A program made the translations under genes and the position numbers. Positions 7,679 through 15,745 of a stretch of 20,388 bases of DNA are shown here, piece by piece. Position 1 is the stretch's first letter. The number at the start of each line of letters is the position of its first letter. Source of the DNA: a virus; IMG/VR virus record IMGVR_UViG_3300046323_000245, positions 1-20,388 of that record; one strand, given 5' to 3'. The notes under the pieces are model-generated. The model was not told the origin of the DNA. It was given only the letters and a program-made list of their open reading frames with translations, and searched no databases.

Positions 7679-8533
7679 TTAGCCGATCTCAGCGATCAAC
7701 GGTGACGCTGTACCTGCTAATGGAGCACCAGCAGATGTTAAGCCTTGACCTAATTGTAAAGCCTTAAAGCCAAACAATTGATCAATTGCCGCTAACATTG
7801 AACCAGTACCATAACGGATATCCTTTTGCTCATCGTACTGTGGAGCCTTTTGTAAACCGAAAGCTACAGCAGATTTTTCAAAGATGAATGATTTAGCTAA
7901 GTCTGGCTTAGAGTGAATCATTACGTTTAATCCGTAGATCTTACCGATAACACCAGATGGAATGTTTGAATTTCCATAAGCATCAGCGCGAACAAACTCA
8001 GGGATAGCTAACAATAAAGACTCATCATCTGGATTTACAACCATTGTGCAATCAGATAATACAGCCTGATTCTTTAACAACCATTTACGAGCATTTAAGA
8101 TTTTAGTTTGGTCGATACCAGCAGCTTGAACATATCCAGATGAAGCATCTAAGATTGTTAAAACTTGCTCATCTAAGTTACGAGCGTGAGCAGTTGATGC
8201 GCGCTTGATATACTCAGCTTGAACGTCAACATTTGATTGATACTCATCAACAGAGTCAACAGTCCAACCGATATACGCACGGTAGTTAAGATCTAATTGC
8301 TCTTTAGCAAAAGTTAAATCTTGAATTGTTCCTGCTGTTGCAGAAGCTCTGTTTTCAACAGTGAATGAACCAGCTAAAGGAAAGCTAATTGACTTTGATC
8401 CTTTTACTGCAAACGCTGAAACGTCTGAAACTGTGTTGATTAATTTAGCTTGAAACTTTAATTCTTTCTGAACCAAAGCTGCAATTAAATCTTGTTTTGT
8501 AGCGCCTAACTGTGTGTTACCTGTTACTGCCAT
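7679..8533 (-). CDS. Major capsid protein (HK97-like fold expected)
   Basis: A 284-residue protein directly after the scaffold gene with a strong start (AAGGAGTTTAAAATG). Capsid-like features run in the usual order: an N-terminal helix with LINTVSDVSAFAVKGSKSISFP (extended arm), TIQDLTFAKEQLDLNYRAYIGWTVD, a long spine-like helix (EYIKRASTAHARNLDEQVL), TMVVNPDDESLLLAIPEFVRAD, and a late GVIGKIYGLNVMIHSK strand-turn that matches the loop before the last strands of HK97-type capsids. The end is rich in Ala, Gly and Ser. It would assemble on the scaffold into the procapsid. No protease domain is seen next to it. Confidence 0.85.
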   Translation of the reverse strand: MAVTGNTQLGATKQDLIAALVQKELKFQAKLINTVSDVSAFAVKGSKSISFPLAGSFTVENRASATAGTIQDLTFAKEQLDLNYRAYIGWTVDSVDEYQSNVDVQAEYIKRASTAHARNLDEQVLTILDASSGYVQAAGIDQTKILNARKWLLKNQAVLSDCTMVVNPDDESLLLAIPEFVRADAYGNSNIPSGVIGKIYGLNVMIHSKPDLAKSFIFEKSAVAFGLQKAPQYDEQKDIRYGTGSMLAAIDQLFGFKALQLGQGLTSAGAPLAGTASPLIAEIG

Positions 8534-8547
8534 TTTAAACTCCTTGT

Positions 8548-9111
8548 TTATTTAGCTTGTTTTAATAGTTCTTTAATTTCATTCTCAGAGAGATCAGACA
8601 GATTCTTTGTAGGCATTTGACCATTTGACGGATTAAGGTCATTTGGTAATTTAAAGTCTTTTTTAAAAAGATAAGCTCTAGATTTGGTTAAGCCTTGGAT
8701 TTTGTCCTGTAGCTTTTTACTGTCATATTCAAATTCAGCATCCATTTCTAAATCAGAAAAATCAGTTAATTGAAACGCGGCTTCTGCATCTACACAGCCT
8801 AGTTTTTCAATCTCACGAGTGAATTGGCTTTTCGCGGCCTTACTTCCTACTCGTTTAATGATCTCAACATTGTCATTCTTGAATTTCTCAGTAAGCTTTT
8901 TTTGATTCTCTAAGGCTTCTTTTAGTTTGCCCTCAGCCTCAAGTTTTGCCTGCTCATATTCTTCAAGTCTGGATTGAGCCTCACTTAATTTTTCTTGTGT
9001 CTTTTTCTTTTCGCTTAAAACTTTGCTGTAACTTTCATAAGCTACAGTGCCTTTGCCTTGATCGCTGCCACTGGCTTGATCGTTTGTTCCACTGGAACTA
9101 TTATCCGACAT
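8548..9111 (-). CDS. Capsid scaffolding protein
   Basis: A 187-residue acidic, highly helical protein just upstream of the major capsid gene, where scaffold genes usually lie. The N-terminus is Ser/Gly-rich. Residues about 30-80 are a coiled coil rich in Glu, Lys and Gln (KLSEAQSRLEEYEQAKLEAE, then KLKEALENQKKLTEKF). A middle region carries FQLTDFSDLEM, and the C-terminus (KNLSDLSENEIKELLKQAK) is a charged helix that in relatives contacts the capsid protein. The start is well supported by AGGAGAAATTCATG. Scaffold would be released or cleaved when DNA is packaged. Confidence 0.82.
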   Translation of the reverse strand: MSDNSSSGTNDQASGSDQGKGTVAYESYSKVLSEKKKTQEKLSEAQSRLEEYEQAKLEAEGKLKEALENQKKLTEKFKNDNVEIIKRVGSKAAKSQFTREIEKLGCVDAEAAFQLTDFSDLEMDAEFEYDSKKLQDKIQGLTKSRAYLFKKDFKLPNDLNPSNGQMPTKNLSDLSENEIKELLKQAK

Positions 9112-9123
9112 GAATTTCTCCTG

Positions 9124-9753
9124 TTACGTTGTTAATTTTCGCTTTACTTTATTGTAGAGCGATAGCTGTTTTGCTATTTGTTGTCGCAATTTAACCTCAA
9201 GCATAGTCTGAAGTTTGTCAGACATGAAAAGGAATTTTCGACCTTGTTTTTCTAGGTCGTTTTTAATCTCTGTGTTGTTCTTGTTTTCATCTTTTGCCTG
9301 CATCATTAAGTGACCAATAGCATAGTAAAAGCCTTGCTTCTTTTTAGGCTTTGATTTCGCGATTTCTTTGATTTGATCAAGCGTAGGTTTTTTTAATTTG
9401 TTACGACCTTCTTTTAAAAAGATAATTATCTGCGCTGTTGCAGCATCTGATTTGTTTTTAATCGATGATAATAACTGACCTGATAAAGTTAAATTAGAAG
9501 TCTTTGGCTTTGTTAGCTGATCAAGGTTGTTTACTCTTGTCGCGATATCACGACTTACAACAGTTGATTCAGCCAATGGCTTTTGTTTATATTCATCAAG
9601 ACGTGCTGCTGTTCTTTTGTTAATTTGATCTGCTAAGTCAGCACCAATTGAATCTAAAATACGCTTGTCTTTTGCAACATTATTTAAGAACTTAAGCGCA
9701 TTTGCTTGAGCCGCACCTACACCTTTAATAGTTACAACAGCTTTTTTAGCCAA
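9124..9753 (-). CDS. Virion morphogenesis / tail completion-like protein A
   Basis: A 209-residue basic protein starting at TTG at 9753, with GGAG eight bases upstream and an eight-base overlap with the previous gene. The centre has LTLSGQLLSSIKNKS, a match to the LTxTGxLLxSI element of phage virion morphogenesis (gpS/gp10-like) proteins. A C-terminal stretch reads GRKFLFMSDKLQTML, also typical of that group. In relatives such proteins finish the neck or tail. Its position between portal and scaffold is unusual for a tail completion factor, so a head-neck role is also possible. It shares both key elements with the gene before it. Confidence 0.55.
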   Translation of the reverse strand: MAKKAVVTIKGVGAAQANALKFLNNVAKDKRILDSIGADLADQINKRTAARLDEYKQKPLAESTVVSRDIATRVNNLDQLTKPKTSNLTLSGQLLSSIKNKSDAATAQIIIFLKEGRNKLKKPTLDQIKEIAKSKPKKKQGFYYAIGHLMMQAKDENKNNTEIKNDLEKQGRKFLFMSDKLQTMLEVKLRQQIAKQLSLYNKVKRKLTT

Positions 9754-10279
9754 CTAATTTCTCCAATAGTTTTAATGCAGCAGCATCAGAAATTGTGTTC
9801 TTTTTATTAACCTCTGGCTTGATTGCGTTTGCGATTTCTTTTAATTCTTTATCGGTCCAGCCAAACCATTCACGTTTTCGAACTTTACCGTCAAGTGTTG
9901 GATGACCTTTAAACCCTGTCATGTGCGCGTAAGCTTTTGCAGCTTCTAACTCGTCTATGATTCCAATTTTCATTTTACTGTTTTTAGAATCAAGCTCTGA
10001 GATTGATGTCAGCATATCGCCTGTTAATTGCATATTGACCGGATTAGATTTGCCAAACACTTTAAATGCTAATGAGTTTTTGTATGACTCAGAATAAGTG
10101 CCTAGTTGTCCATTAACTGACCGACCTTCGTCGAGTCGCTTTTGTAATCTATCTACAGCAGCCTCAAAGAATACAGCGCGTACAGCCTCGTTACGAGCTG
10201 CACCGCCTAGTAGTTTCTCAAGATCAATGTCTGTTGAAACTTCTTCTTCTTTAAGAGTTTTTTTCTGTAGATCCGACAC
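9746..10279 (-). CDS. Virion morphogenesis / tail completion-like protein B
   Basis: A 177-residue protein starting at GTG at 10279, which overlaps the portal stop as TAGTG. The order YSESYKNSLAFKVFGKS, VNMQLTGDMLTSI, a short beta pair (KMKIGIIDE), AKAYAHMTGFKG and KREWFGWTDKEL is characteristic of the phage virion morphogenesis / gp10-like group: the LTGxML element, a His-containing loop and an R-x-W-F-G-x-(T/S)-D end. These proteins act at the neck or in tail completion. It is followed at once by a second protein with the same elements, so this locus holds a divergent pair. Confidence 0.62.
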   Translation of the reverse strand: MSDLQKKTLKEEEVSTDIDLEKLLGGAARNEAVRAVFFEAAVDRLQKRLDEGRSVNGQLGTYSESYKNSLAFKVFGKSNPVNMQLTGDMLTSISELDSKNSKMKIGIIDELEAAKAYAHMTGFKGHPTLDGKVRKREWFGWTDKELKEIANAIKPEVNKKNTISDAAALKLLEKLVG

Positions 10280-11955
10280 TAATTAAATGAGCTTTGAGAC
10301 TTTAATTCAGCAGGATCAATTTTGAATGATTTTCCTGCCTGACCTAAAATCTCAGTAGCCTCATCCTCTGTTACGTTAAACGATCTGACAATCATCGACT
10401 GAGCTGCATCGTAAGACAACAAGCCTGCTGCAACCTTAGAAACGATCTCAACAAGTGAACTAACCTGAGCGCCATTAAGTGCAGTTTTAGCAGCGTCTTG
10501 ACCTGTTGCAACCATCTTAGAAAGCATATCAATTTTTCTTTGCTCGATTTCTTCAATTTTTTCAACAGCAAGCGCCTTGGTTAATCCGTCAACATCCATT
10601 AGCGTAGTGACTTTATCGGCAACACCTAAATCAATTTTCTTTTTAGCATTATCTAACGCCTCTGCTTTTGTTTCAATGATCTCAGGCTTTGCAAAATTAA
10701 CTGTAAGCTCAGAGTTAACGATTCCTTGAGTTACATTGTATTTGGGATCTAAAAACTCAGTGTTTGATAAAAGTGCTAAATACTTAGTTGTGATCTTGTG
10801 TAGCTTGTGCTCAACAACATTAAATAAATCAAAGTCTTCTTTAGAGGCTCTAAATTGATCAATCATCACCATTAAACGCTCTAGAGCCGATGAGTAATTA
10901 CCTGAGCCGCTTGTAGAGCTTGAAACAGCTTTAGAGTCGATTGATCTTGTTGATAGAAAAGTGTTAACCAATGAATCAATGCACTTTAAAGTTGAATCTA
11001 GATCAGGTGATGGATTTTTAAAGTCTAATGTTAAGTTTGACTCTGGATTGTTAGGATTTTGCGGCAAGAACAAAAACCGATTAGGTCCAACAGTCATAGA
11101 CTCAGGCTTTAACTCTGGATCACCACTGACAACGCCAACAGAATATCCTTGAAGTCGTGCAATGTATAAAAGATCAGACCATGTCACATTAAAATCAATT
11201 GTGAAATCTGTTAAGGCTTGTCCAATTCTAACGAAAAACTCAAAGTCTTTTTCTTTTGCAATATCAATAAATGGCAGCTCGTCAATCGGGTTAGGATTTA
11301 TCTCGCTTACAACGTCACCCTTGCCATTCATTGTGAAAACATATTCTTTTGTCCAGACCTGATACCTCTCGGCATTTGATTTGTAATCGTCCGCATCTGC
11401 TGTGATTTGATTGTTGTTGTCTTGATTAGCTTTTAAGTAATTTGATTTATCAAAGCTTGAAATAATAAATGCAAATGCCGTTTCTGGATCATCTGAATCA
11501 GGAATCACGTCGATATTGTGCGCGTGTAAAACTCTGAGTTTAAGCTTTCCTTGCTTTGGAACTACCTGCAAAAATGATTGATTCATCAGCTTGTAATATT
11601 TGTTTGCTTTAGCAAGTGATGTGTTAAATCCAAAATCTGCATAAGCTTTTTCTAAAACTTCCTCATCAGATTCTAGAATTTCCTCATAGTCTCTAGTCGG
11701 TGAGTCTGTGTAAATCTGAGCCTCTTTATTCACAACAGCTTTAGCAACATTTAGATTTGAAACAATTGGCATTAAGTCAGCAGTTTGTTTCGATAACTGA
11801 CAAGCAATTGCGTCGTAAACATACGGCTTTGCATTGTCGTTATATACTTCGTAAGCTTTCAAAGACTTTGCTTTTCGGTTTACATTCTCCCATGATTTAA
11901 TATCTGCTACGACTTGTTTTCTAGTATTTGCGTCTAATAAATTTGGATTTGCCAT
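10279..11955 (-). CDS. Portal protein
   Basis: A 558-residue protein whose ATG abuts the stop of the large terminase gene. Length, position and overall shape fit a phage portal: an N-terminal helix (DIKSWENVNRKAKSLKAYEVY), a region resembling the wing (FIDIAKEKDFEFFVRIGQALTD), a central segment with IARLQGYSVGVVSGD and GPNRFLFLPQN, helical crown or stem regions (ERLMVMIDQFRASKEDFDLF), and a helical C-terminus with NVTEDEATEILGQAG. The C-terminal third is acidic and rich in helices, as in SPP1 gp6-type portals. Portals form the twelve-part ring through which the terminase pumps DNA. The family subtype is uncertain. Confidence 0.82.
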   Translation of the reverse strand: MANPNLLDANTRKQVVADIKSWENVNRKAKSLKAYEVYNDNAKPYVYDAIACQLSKQTADLMPIVSNLNVAKAVVNKEAQIYTDSPTRDYEEILESDEEVLEKAYADFGFNTSLAKANKYYKLMNQSFLQVVPKQGKLKLRVLHAHNIDVIPDSDDPETAFAFIISSFDKSNYLKANQDNNNQITADADDYKSNAERYQVWTKEYVFTMNGKGDVVSEINPNPIDELPFIDIAKEKDFEFFVRIGQALTDFTIDFNVTWSDLLYIARLQGYSVGVVSGDPELKPESMTVGPNRFLFLPQNPNNPESNLTLDFKNPSPDLDSTLKCIDSLVNTFLSTRSIDSKAVSSSTSGSGNYSSALERLMVMIDQFRASKEDFDLFNVVEHKLHKITTKYLALLSNTEFLDPKYNVTQGIVNSELTVNFAKPEIIETKAEALDNAKKKIDLGVADKVTTLMDVDGLTKALAVEKIEEIEQRKIDMLSKMVATGQDAAKTALNGAQVSSLVEIVSKVAAGLLSYDAAQSMIVRSFNVTEDEATEILGQAGKSFKIDPAELKSQSSFN

Positions 11956-13338
11956 TTAAAAATTACCACCTTTGATAATTACTTTGTTTTGTGATGTATA
12001 AACAACTCTGTATCCGATTGCAGTTGTAACGTGCTGATATTCTTTGCTATCGTCTTCAATGTACTCAGCACCTTTTTTGAGTGATGTTAAGCGCATTCCC
12101 TCATGTGCAATTTTACATTTTTTGTAGATAAACAAACGCACGTCGCCTTTTGCATTCTTACAGTATGCATTTAAAATATTATGTCTTTCTCTGATTGGTG
12201 GGTTCTGCGTAGGTATTAAAAGCTTATGTCTAACCTTGAGTAGAGGATCTAGCTTTGATCTATAGAGCTTTAAGAATTGATCGATGACATCATAGTTTGA
12301 CCATTTACTATTTGTTGTGCGCGAGCCACCTGTTGCATCTCCGTGAATTTCCCACATGACATTTACGTATTCAAAGTAGCCTCGAGCTGCTAACTCTTCT
12401 AAGATGTCTTCTGTTCTTGATCCGTGAATTACAACCTCATCAAAGAAATGGAACGTATCTGTCGGCCTATTGTATTGTGAAAGGATACATGACATTGGTT
12501 TTCCGATACCAATATTAAAATCCCAAGCGATACTAACTGGAATCTTAGGATCAATTATATAATCAGTGTTTTTAAAATTAACATCAGGATTGTAGGCATA
12601 GTATAAACGCTCGCGATCTATCTCAACCCACTTGCCAAAAATTTGTCTTTCTGCCTCTTTAAAAGGAAGGTCGCGCTTTAACTGTTCAACGTAAGACTTA
12701 GGTAAAAAAGGATTTTGCTCTGTAAGTGAAAAGTAAATGTGCTTTGTAGGTTGTTTTTCATCAAAGAAATATTTGTAAAGATGCGATGCTGGCGATCCTG
12801 GATTTGTGCAGTATAGAATTATGTTTTCTGAAACATGTGGTACTCGACCAACGCGCTGTCTGATTTCTACAAAGGCCTGCAAAGAATCATGTTCGTTTTC
12901 TATGGCCTCCTCAAAGGCAAAAAAAGAATAGACGCGTGATCTTAATTTAGCCCAACGCTTATCTGACCAGCTAACGCCTTCAATTGTTGATCCGTTTGTT
13001 AAATAAACTTGTGCAGATGTTTCTAAAACTTTATCGACGTAGGGCTTTACGTTTTCATCGTCAATGTGCTCTAGTATTGTTCGAAATATCGTAGCCTTCA
13101 AGTCGGGCAGACTCCGGCGGCCTATTCCAATTCTAGAGTTTGGAAACCTTAGCGCGTGATCAATAATTAAATGCGCAGCAAGTACGCTTTTTCCGCTTCC
13201 GATTGCACCCGATAATAGCACCTCATGCGTACCAATCGAATAATCATATTTGTATTTAATGTCCGCAACAACTTTTAGCTGCCAAGGAATAACTGCAGGA
13301 TCATATTCAGAATATATTGGTATTGATCTATTTTCCAT
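11956..13338 (-). CDS. terL: Terminase large subunit
   Basis: A 460-residue DNA packaging ATPase and nuclease. Walker A is GAIGSGKS at 44-51. The Walker B region is YSFFAFEEA at 137-145, where a Glu pair (143-144) stands in for the more common Asp-Glu. A coupling motif YCTNPGS is at 176-182. The nuclease domain begins with SIAWDFN (Asp273) and has GDATGGSRTTN (Asp334). In related nucleases a late Asp near His is the third metal ligand; here the matching stretch reads QHVTTAIGY (435-443) without an acid, so Asp430 or Glu433 may serve. The start at 13338 has only a weak GGGATA site. Confidence 0.92.
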   Translation of the reverse strand: MENRSIPIYSEYDPAVIPWQLKVVADIKYKYDYSIGTHEVLLSGAIGSGKSVLAAHLIIDHALRFPNSRIGIGRRSLPDLKATIFRTILEHIDDENVKPYVDKVLETSAQVYLTNGSTIEGVSWSDKRWAKLRSRVYSFFAFEEAIENEHDSLQAFVEIRQRVGRVPHVSENIILYCTNPGSPASHLYKYFFDEKQPTKHIYFSLTEQNPFLPKSYVEQLKRDLPFKEAERQIFGKWVEIDRERLYYAYNPDVNFKNTDYIIDPKIPVSIAWDFNIGIGKPMSCILSQYNRPTDTFHFFDEVVIHGSRTEDILEELAARGYFEYVNVMWEIHGDATGGSRTTNSKWSNYDVIDQFLKLYRSKLDPLLKVRHKLLIPTQNPPIRERHNILNAYCKNAKGDVRLFIYKKCKIAHEGMRLTSLKKGAEYIEDDSKEYQHVTTAIGYRVVYTSQNKVIIKGGNF

Positions 13339-13353
13339 TATCCCATTGAAGCT

Positions 13354-13560
13354 TTAGCAGTAGTATATTCCATTTTGATCCTTTATAACTTCACAAGAAA
13401 TTGTTAACTTAACATTTGGGTTTATGAAGTTTTCAATGGTATCACGCTCTTGCGATTCCAACAAAGCAAAGCACATGTCAAATAGTGAATCGACTTCATC
13501 CTGCAATTGCTCTGCGCTCATCTGCTTATAAATTCCAATTAGCTCGTCAGTTTTTTTCAT
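13354..13560 (-). CDS. Small unknown protein before the large terminase
   Basis: A 68-residue protein overlapping the end of the probable small terminase by 14 bases and ending 15 bases before the large terminase start. The first half is an acidic helix (SAEQLQDEVDSLFDMCFALLES); the second half looks like beta strands (VKLTISCEVIKDQNGIYYC) with two Cys. No family is recognised. Its place inside the packaging operon suggests a helper or regulator of packaging, but this is only context. Confidence 0.5.
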   Translation of the reverse strand: MKKTDELIGIYKQMSAEQLQDEVDSLFDMCFALLESQERDTIENFINPNVKLTISCEVIKDQNGIYYC

Positions 13561-13945
13561 CAGATGCAGCAGCCTTTTTAAGTGACTCCTCTGAGTATGA
13601 TAAAATGATGCCTGTTGATCCTTGCTCTACTGTGTGTTCAATCGCTTTTCGTTTTGGATACATATAACCGATTAATATTTTACCAGCCTCTAAGCGATCC
13701 TTGAGCGTGATAACTTGTTCTTCAATTAATGCGCCTTGAAATCCTTGCTTTGTAATCACTGGACTATCGTAACCTAGACCTTGATAATCATTCTTAAGAA
13801 TTAAAACCATTTGTTCTACTGGATCAATGTTGTGTTTTTTGCAGATAGTAAATAAATGATCTGTTGATTTATTTGGTGTGCCCTTTTGCCTTCCGCCTGT
13901 CTTTTGATGCGTTGTGCTAGTTTTTTCTACTTTAGACTGAGCCAT
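13547..13945 (-). CDS. Probable terminase small subunit
   Basis: I use the ATG at 13945 (MAQSKVEKT), which has GGTGG five bases upstream, not the in-frame TTG further up; the product is 132 residues. Near the start is GGRQKGTPNKST, a basic DNA-binding opening seen in many phage small terminases and related packaging proteins. A helical middle (LFTICKKHNIDPVEQMVLIL) and DRLEAGKILIGYMYPKRKAIEH near the end match the same group. Small terminases pick the viral DNA and guide the large subunit. The gene lies one gene upstream of terL, and its first bases overlap the HTH gene before it. Confidence 0.6.
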   Translation of the reverse strand: MAQSKVEKTSTTHQKTGGRQKGTPNKSTDHLFTICKKHNIDPVEQMVLILKNDYQGLGYDSPVITKQGFQGALIEEQVITLKDRLEAGKILIGYMYPKRKAIEHTVEQGSTGIILSYSEESLKKAAASDEKN

Positions 13946-14201
13946 TAAAACCACCAATCAATCTGTTTTTAATTTCTTCAATTTCTTTAATCTTAAGTAA
14001 ATAATTATTGTAGCTCACAATTAACTCATGCTGGCCTTTGACGTTAAACCGATCATACAGCCTGCGCTTTCTGTCTTTAATGCAAGCGAGTGACATATTT
14101 AATTTACTCGCAATTTGACTGGCTGACATTCCTTGCATCACGCAATTTAAAACATCGCGCTCGCCTGACTTTAAAAATATTGGAGTTAATCCTGTTGTCA
14201 T
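13932..14201 (-). CDS. LuxR/GerE-type HTH protein, second of a pair
   Basis: An 89-residue protein consisting almost only of a LuxR-type four-helix DNA-binding domain. The segment SGERDVLNCVMQGMSASQIA followed by SKLNMSLACIKDRKRRLYDRF, then the short V-K-G element, follows the GerE pattern: an R-E-x-x-V-L-like opening, G-x-S-x-x-x-I-A, and the recognition helix with K-x-x-x-R-x-L. There is no receiver or sensor domain. The start overlaps the previous HTH stop by ATGA. It may control late phage genes or bind DNA in packaging. The next gene is the probable small terminase. Confidence 0.72.
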   Translation of the reverse strand: MTTGLTPIFLKSGERDVLNCVMQGMSASQIASKLNMSLACIKDRKRRLYDRFNVKGQHELIVSYNNYLLKIKEIEEIKNRLIGGFNGSV

Positions 14202-14584
14202 TTAATCTCTTTCCTTAAGTGCGCTAGCATATCAACATTGATTGAAAATGATTGCTTGATACCATTCTCTGTCGTGAAGTGTAGGCCCTCTTTAGACGCT
14301 TTGTTGATAAGCTGTAATCTGTTTTCGACGTTAAATTTCCAATAGACGTGTGACAGTCTCCATTTCACACAAGCTATTGTTCTATAAATAAGTTTAGCGA
14401 TTTCTATGATCTCAACACCTGATAAGGTCATGTGCATGATTTGTAGTTCAAGTGTTGATAATTCTGGCGTTCCTTCAAATCTTTCTTGTAAGTTTGCTAC
14501 AGGTAATGCAAAGCCTTGTTCATAAGCCTTTTGATTCCTGTCGTTTTCTTCTTTGCTCGCAAATAAATTAGGCTGAAATCCCAT
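14198..14584 (-). CDS. LuxR/GerE-type HTH protein, first of a pair
   Basis: A 128-residue protein. Residues about 42-105 form a divergent LuxR-type HTH: LSTLELQIMHMTLSGVEIIE, then IAKLIYRTIACVKWRLSHVY and WKFNVENRLQLINKA. The G-V-E-I-I-E-I-A-K-L-I helix and the following T-I-A-C-V-K-W-R recognition helix are shared in spacing with the next protein. The N-terminal 40 residues are polar with no known domain; the C-terminus is basic. The ribosome binding site is weak. An inverted repeat lies 60-90 bases upstream of the start and could be a binding site for this pair. Confidence 0.65.
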   Translation of the reverse strand: MGFQPNLFASKEENDRNQKAYEQGFALPVANLQERFEGTPELSTLELQIMHMTLSGVEIIEIAKLIYRTIACVKWRLSHVYWKFNVENRLQLINKASKEGLHFTTENGIKQSFSINVDMLAHLRKEIK

Positions 14585-14644
14585 GCCATAATTGCACCAG
14601 CTAGTTTTGGATTAGTCTAGTTATTTCTATCGTGATATATTCTT

Positions 14645-14671
14645 GTTCAGAATCATATACCTTTTCTGAAC
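14645..14671. promoter_or_regulatory. 27-bp dyad, possible operator, between RusA-like and HTH genes
   Basis: GTTCAGAA at 14645-14652 and TTCTGAAC at 14664-14671 are perfect 8-base inverted halves around an 11-base AT-rich centre. On the minus strand a loose sigma-70-like pair overlaps it (TTGAAT at 14681-14676 and TATATG at 14659-14654, spacer 16). The 89-base gap at 14585-14673 is one of the few non-coding gaps in the window and leads into the two HTH genes. An operator or a weak hairpin are both possible. The rest of the gap shows nothing I can support. Confidence 0.4.
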
Positions 14672-14673
14672 CA

Positions 14674-15135
14674 TCATTCAACAAGCTTGGCAAAATAAGA
14701 TTCTTTCGGGCGTGATAATTTAATTTCTAGCCAGCATTGATTGTCTTTTGTTGGCCTTCTGTGGCTGTGTCCGTGGTTAACAATATTAGTATCGTTCTCA
14801 ATGACTTTCGCCTCTTGTAGGCAATCCTGTACGTTTTCATAGAGGTTTGAAAGATCTGGCAATGTCTTTGATCTGATTCCTTTTTTAGTAAAGAACTTAG
14901 TCTCTGGAAAGTAAAAAACAAATTCAGCAACGACATCCTCTGTAATCGTATCAAGTTTTTGTTTTAATCTCTCAGAAAATAGCTTTTGATTAAGCCATTT
15001 CTTAGCAAACAGGGCTTTGTCATTTGATCGGATGAATGATTTTCCTGTGGCCCTATTAAATGCAATTTGTTTATTGTTCTTTTTTATTCCATGAAATGGC
15101 ACGGGTATTCTGATTTGAAACAGAACTTCATTCAT
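14674..15135 (-). CDS. RusA-like endodeoxyribonuclease
   Basis: A 153-residue protein with the RusA layout: a basic N-terminus (IRIPVPFHGIKKNNKQIA), a helix with WLNQKLF, a beta strand with VVAEFVFYF, and then the active-site region LPDLSNLYENVQDCL and KVIENDTNIVNH. RusA cuts Holliday junctions with three Asp. Here the first (PD) and the late one (END) are present, while the second is Ser, as in a variant form of the family that reads PDLSNL. It may resolve junctions before packaging. The start overlaps the previous stop (TAATG). It stands just before the HTH genes. Confidence 0.8.
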   Translation of the reverse strand: MNEVLFQIRIPVPFHGIKKNNKQIAFNRATGKSFIRSNDKALFAKKWLNQKLFSERLKQKLDTITEDVVAEFVFYFPETKFFTKKGIRSKTLPDLSNLYENVQDCLQEAKVIENDTNIVNHGHSHRRPTKDNQCWLEIKLSRPKESYFAKLVE

Positions 15136-15437
15136 TATTTGCAGTTAGCTTTCTGCTTAATATAATTATTGTAATAATTTAAATTGTATTGAACCTGATC
15201 TGGAGGAATACAAACCCAACCATTCATTTCAGTTATTGGCTTTGTTGTGCCTGAGTATTTAAACAAGTAATCAGGACCACCGCACTCTTTAGGTTCAATC
15301 TTTTCAGCTGTGTATACTCGTCCGTAACCTTTATTTGTATCTAAAAAAATAGGGGTGTTGTTTTCAATCTTGTATGCAGCACAACCCACAAAGATCGGCA
15401 TAAATAACCAAATCATAAACACGTCTAATTTAATCAT
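15135..15437 (-). CDS. Small lipoprotein of unknown function
   Basis: A 100-residue protein with a hydrophobic N-terminus (DVFMIWLFMPIFVGCAAYK). FVGC is a plausible lipobox, giving a mature protein anchored at Cys19. The mature part is polar with three further Cys (KECGGPDYLF, GWVCIPP and a final Cys), which fits the periplasm. It overlaps the previous gene by ATGA and the RusA-like gene by one base. In a phage lysis region such lipoproteins can be outer spanin subunits, but it lacks the high Pro content typical of Rz1, so I leave the function open. Confidence 0.55.
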   Translation of the reverse strand: MIKLDVFMIWLFMPIFVGCAAYKIENNTPIFLDTNKGYGRVYTAEKIEPKECGGPDYLFKYSGTTKPITEMNGWVCIPPDQVQYNLNYYNNYIKQKANCK

Positions 15438-15742
15438 TTGCGACCGCCATTTAATAAATCAGTTTCAATGTCGATTAATTCTTGCTCAGGCGCATTGTTC
15501 TTAATTGCGTCTTTGTATTTTTCTAAAATCTCTTTATCTTTTTTTGCTTGATCTGCAATTGCAGCTGCTTGATCGGCTTGCTTTTTTGCGTAGATAAAAA
15601 CTCTGGTTAACAGAAACGACACGACCTTGGTCCAGATGCCGCCTGTTACGCCAATTGTTTTAAGAATGAACGAAACTGCGTATTTCTTTACATAGCTGTT
15701 GAATAGTATTGAGAAAGATTCTACGAGTTTCGTCCAAGTCAT
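15434..15742 (-). CDS. Membrane-associated protein with coiled coil, lysis candidate
   Basis: A 102-residue protein. Residues about 18-52 are hydrophobic (YAVSFILKTIGVTGGIW followed by TKVVSFLLTRVFIYA). A charged coiled-coil follows (KKQADQAAAIADQAKKDKEI and EKYKDAIKNN), and the C-terminus is acidic with IETDLLNGG. The shape, a membrane helix then a long coil, resembles an inner-membrane spanin or a small holin partner. The ATG at 15742 has no good ribosome binding site, and the end overlaps the lipoprotein gene by ATGA, so this pair could be a two-part spanin. This is inference from order and topology. Confidence 0.45.
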   Translation of the reverse strand: MTWTKLVESFSILFNSYVKKYAVSFILKTIGVTGGIWTKVVSFLLTRVFIYAKKQADQAAAIADQAKKDKEILEKYKDAIKNNAPEQELIDIETDLLNGGRK

Positions 15743-15745
15743 AAA

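Noticed and set aside
14593-14685. A short frame after the RusA-like gene reading roughly LLNDGSEKVYDSEQEYITIE and ending at a TAG.
   Set aside because: It would need a TTG start with no ribosome binding site, is only about 27 codons, and overlaps the dyad. Not enough support to call a gene.
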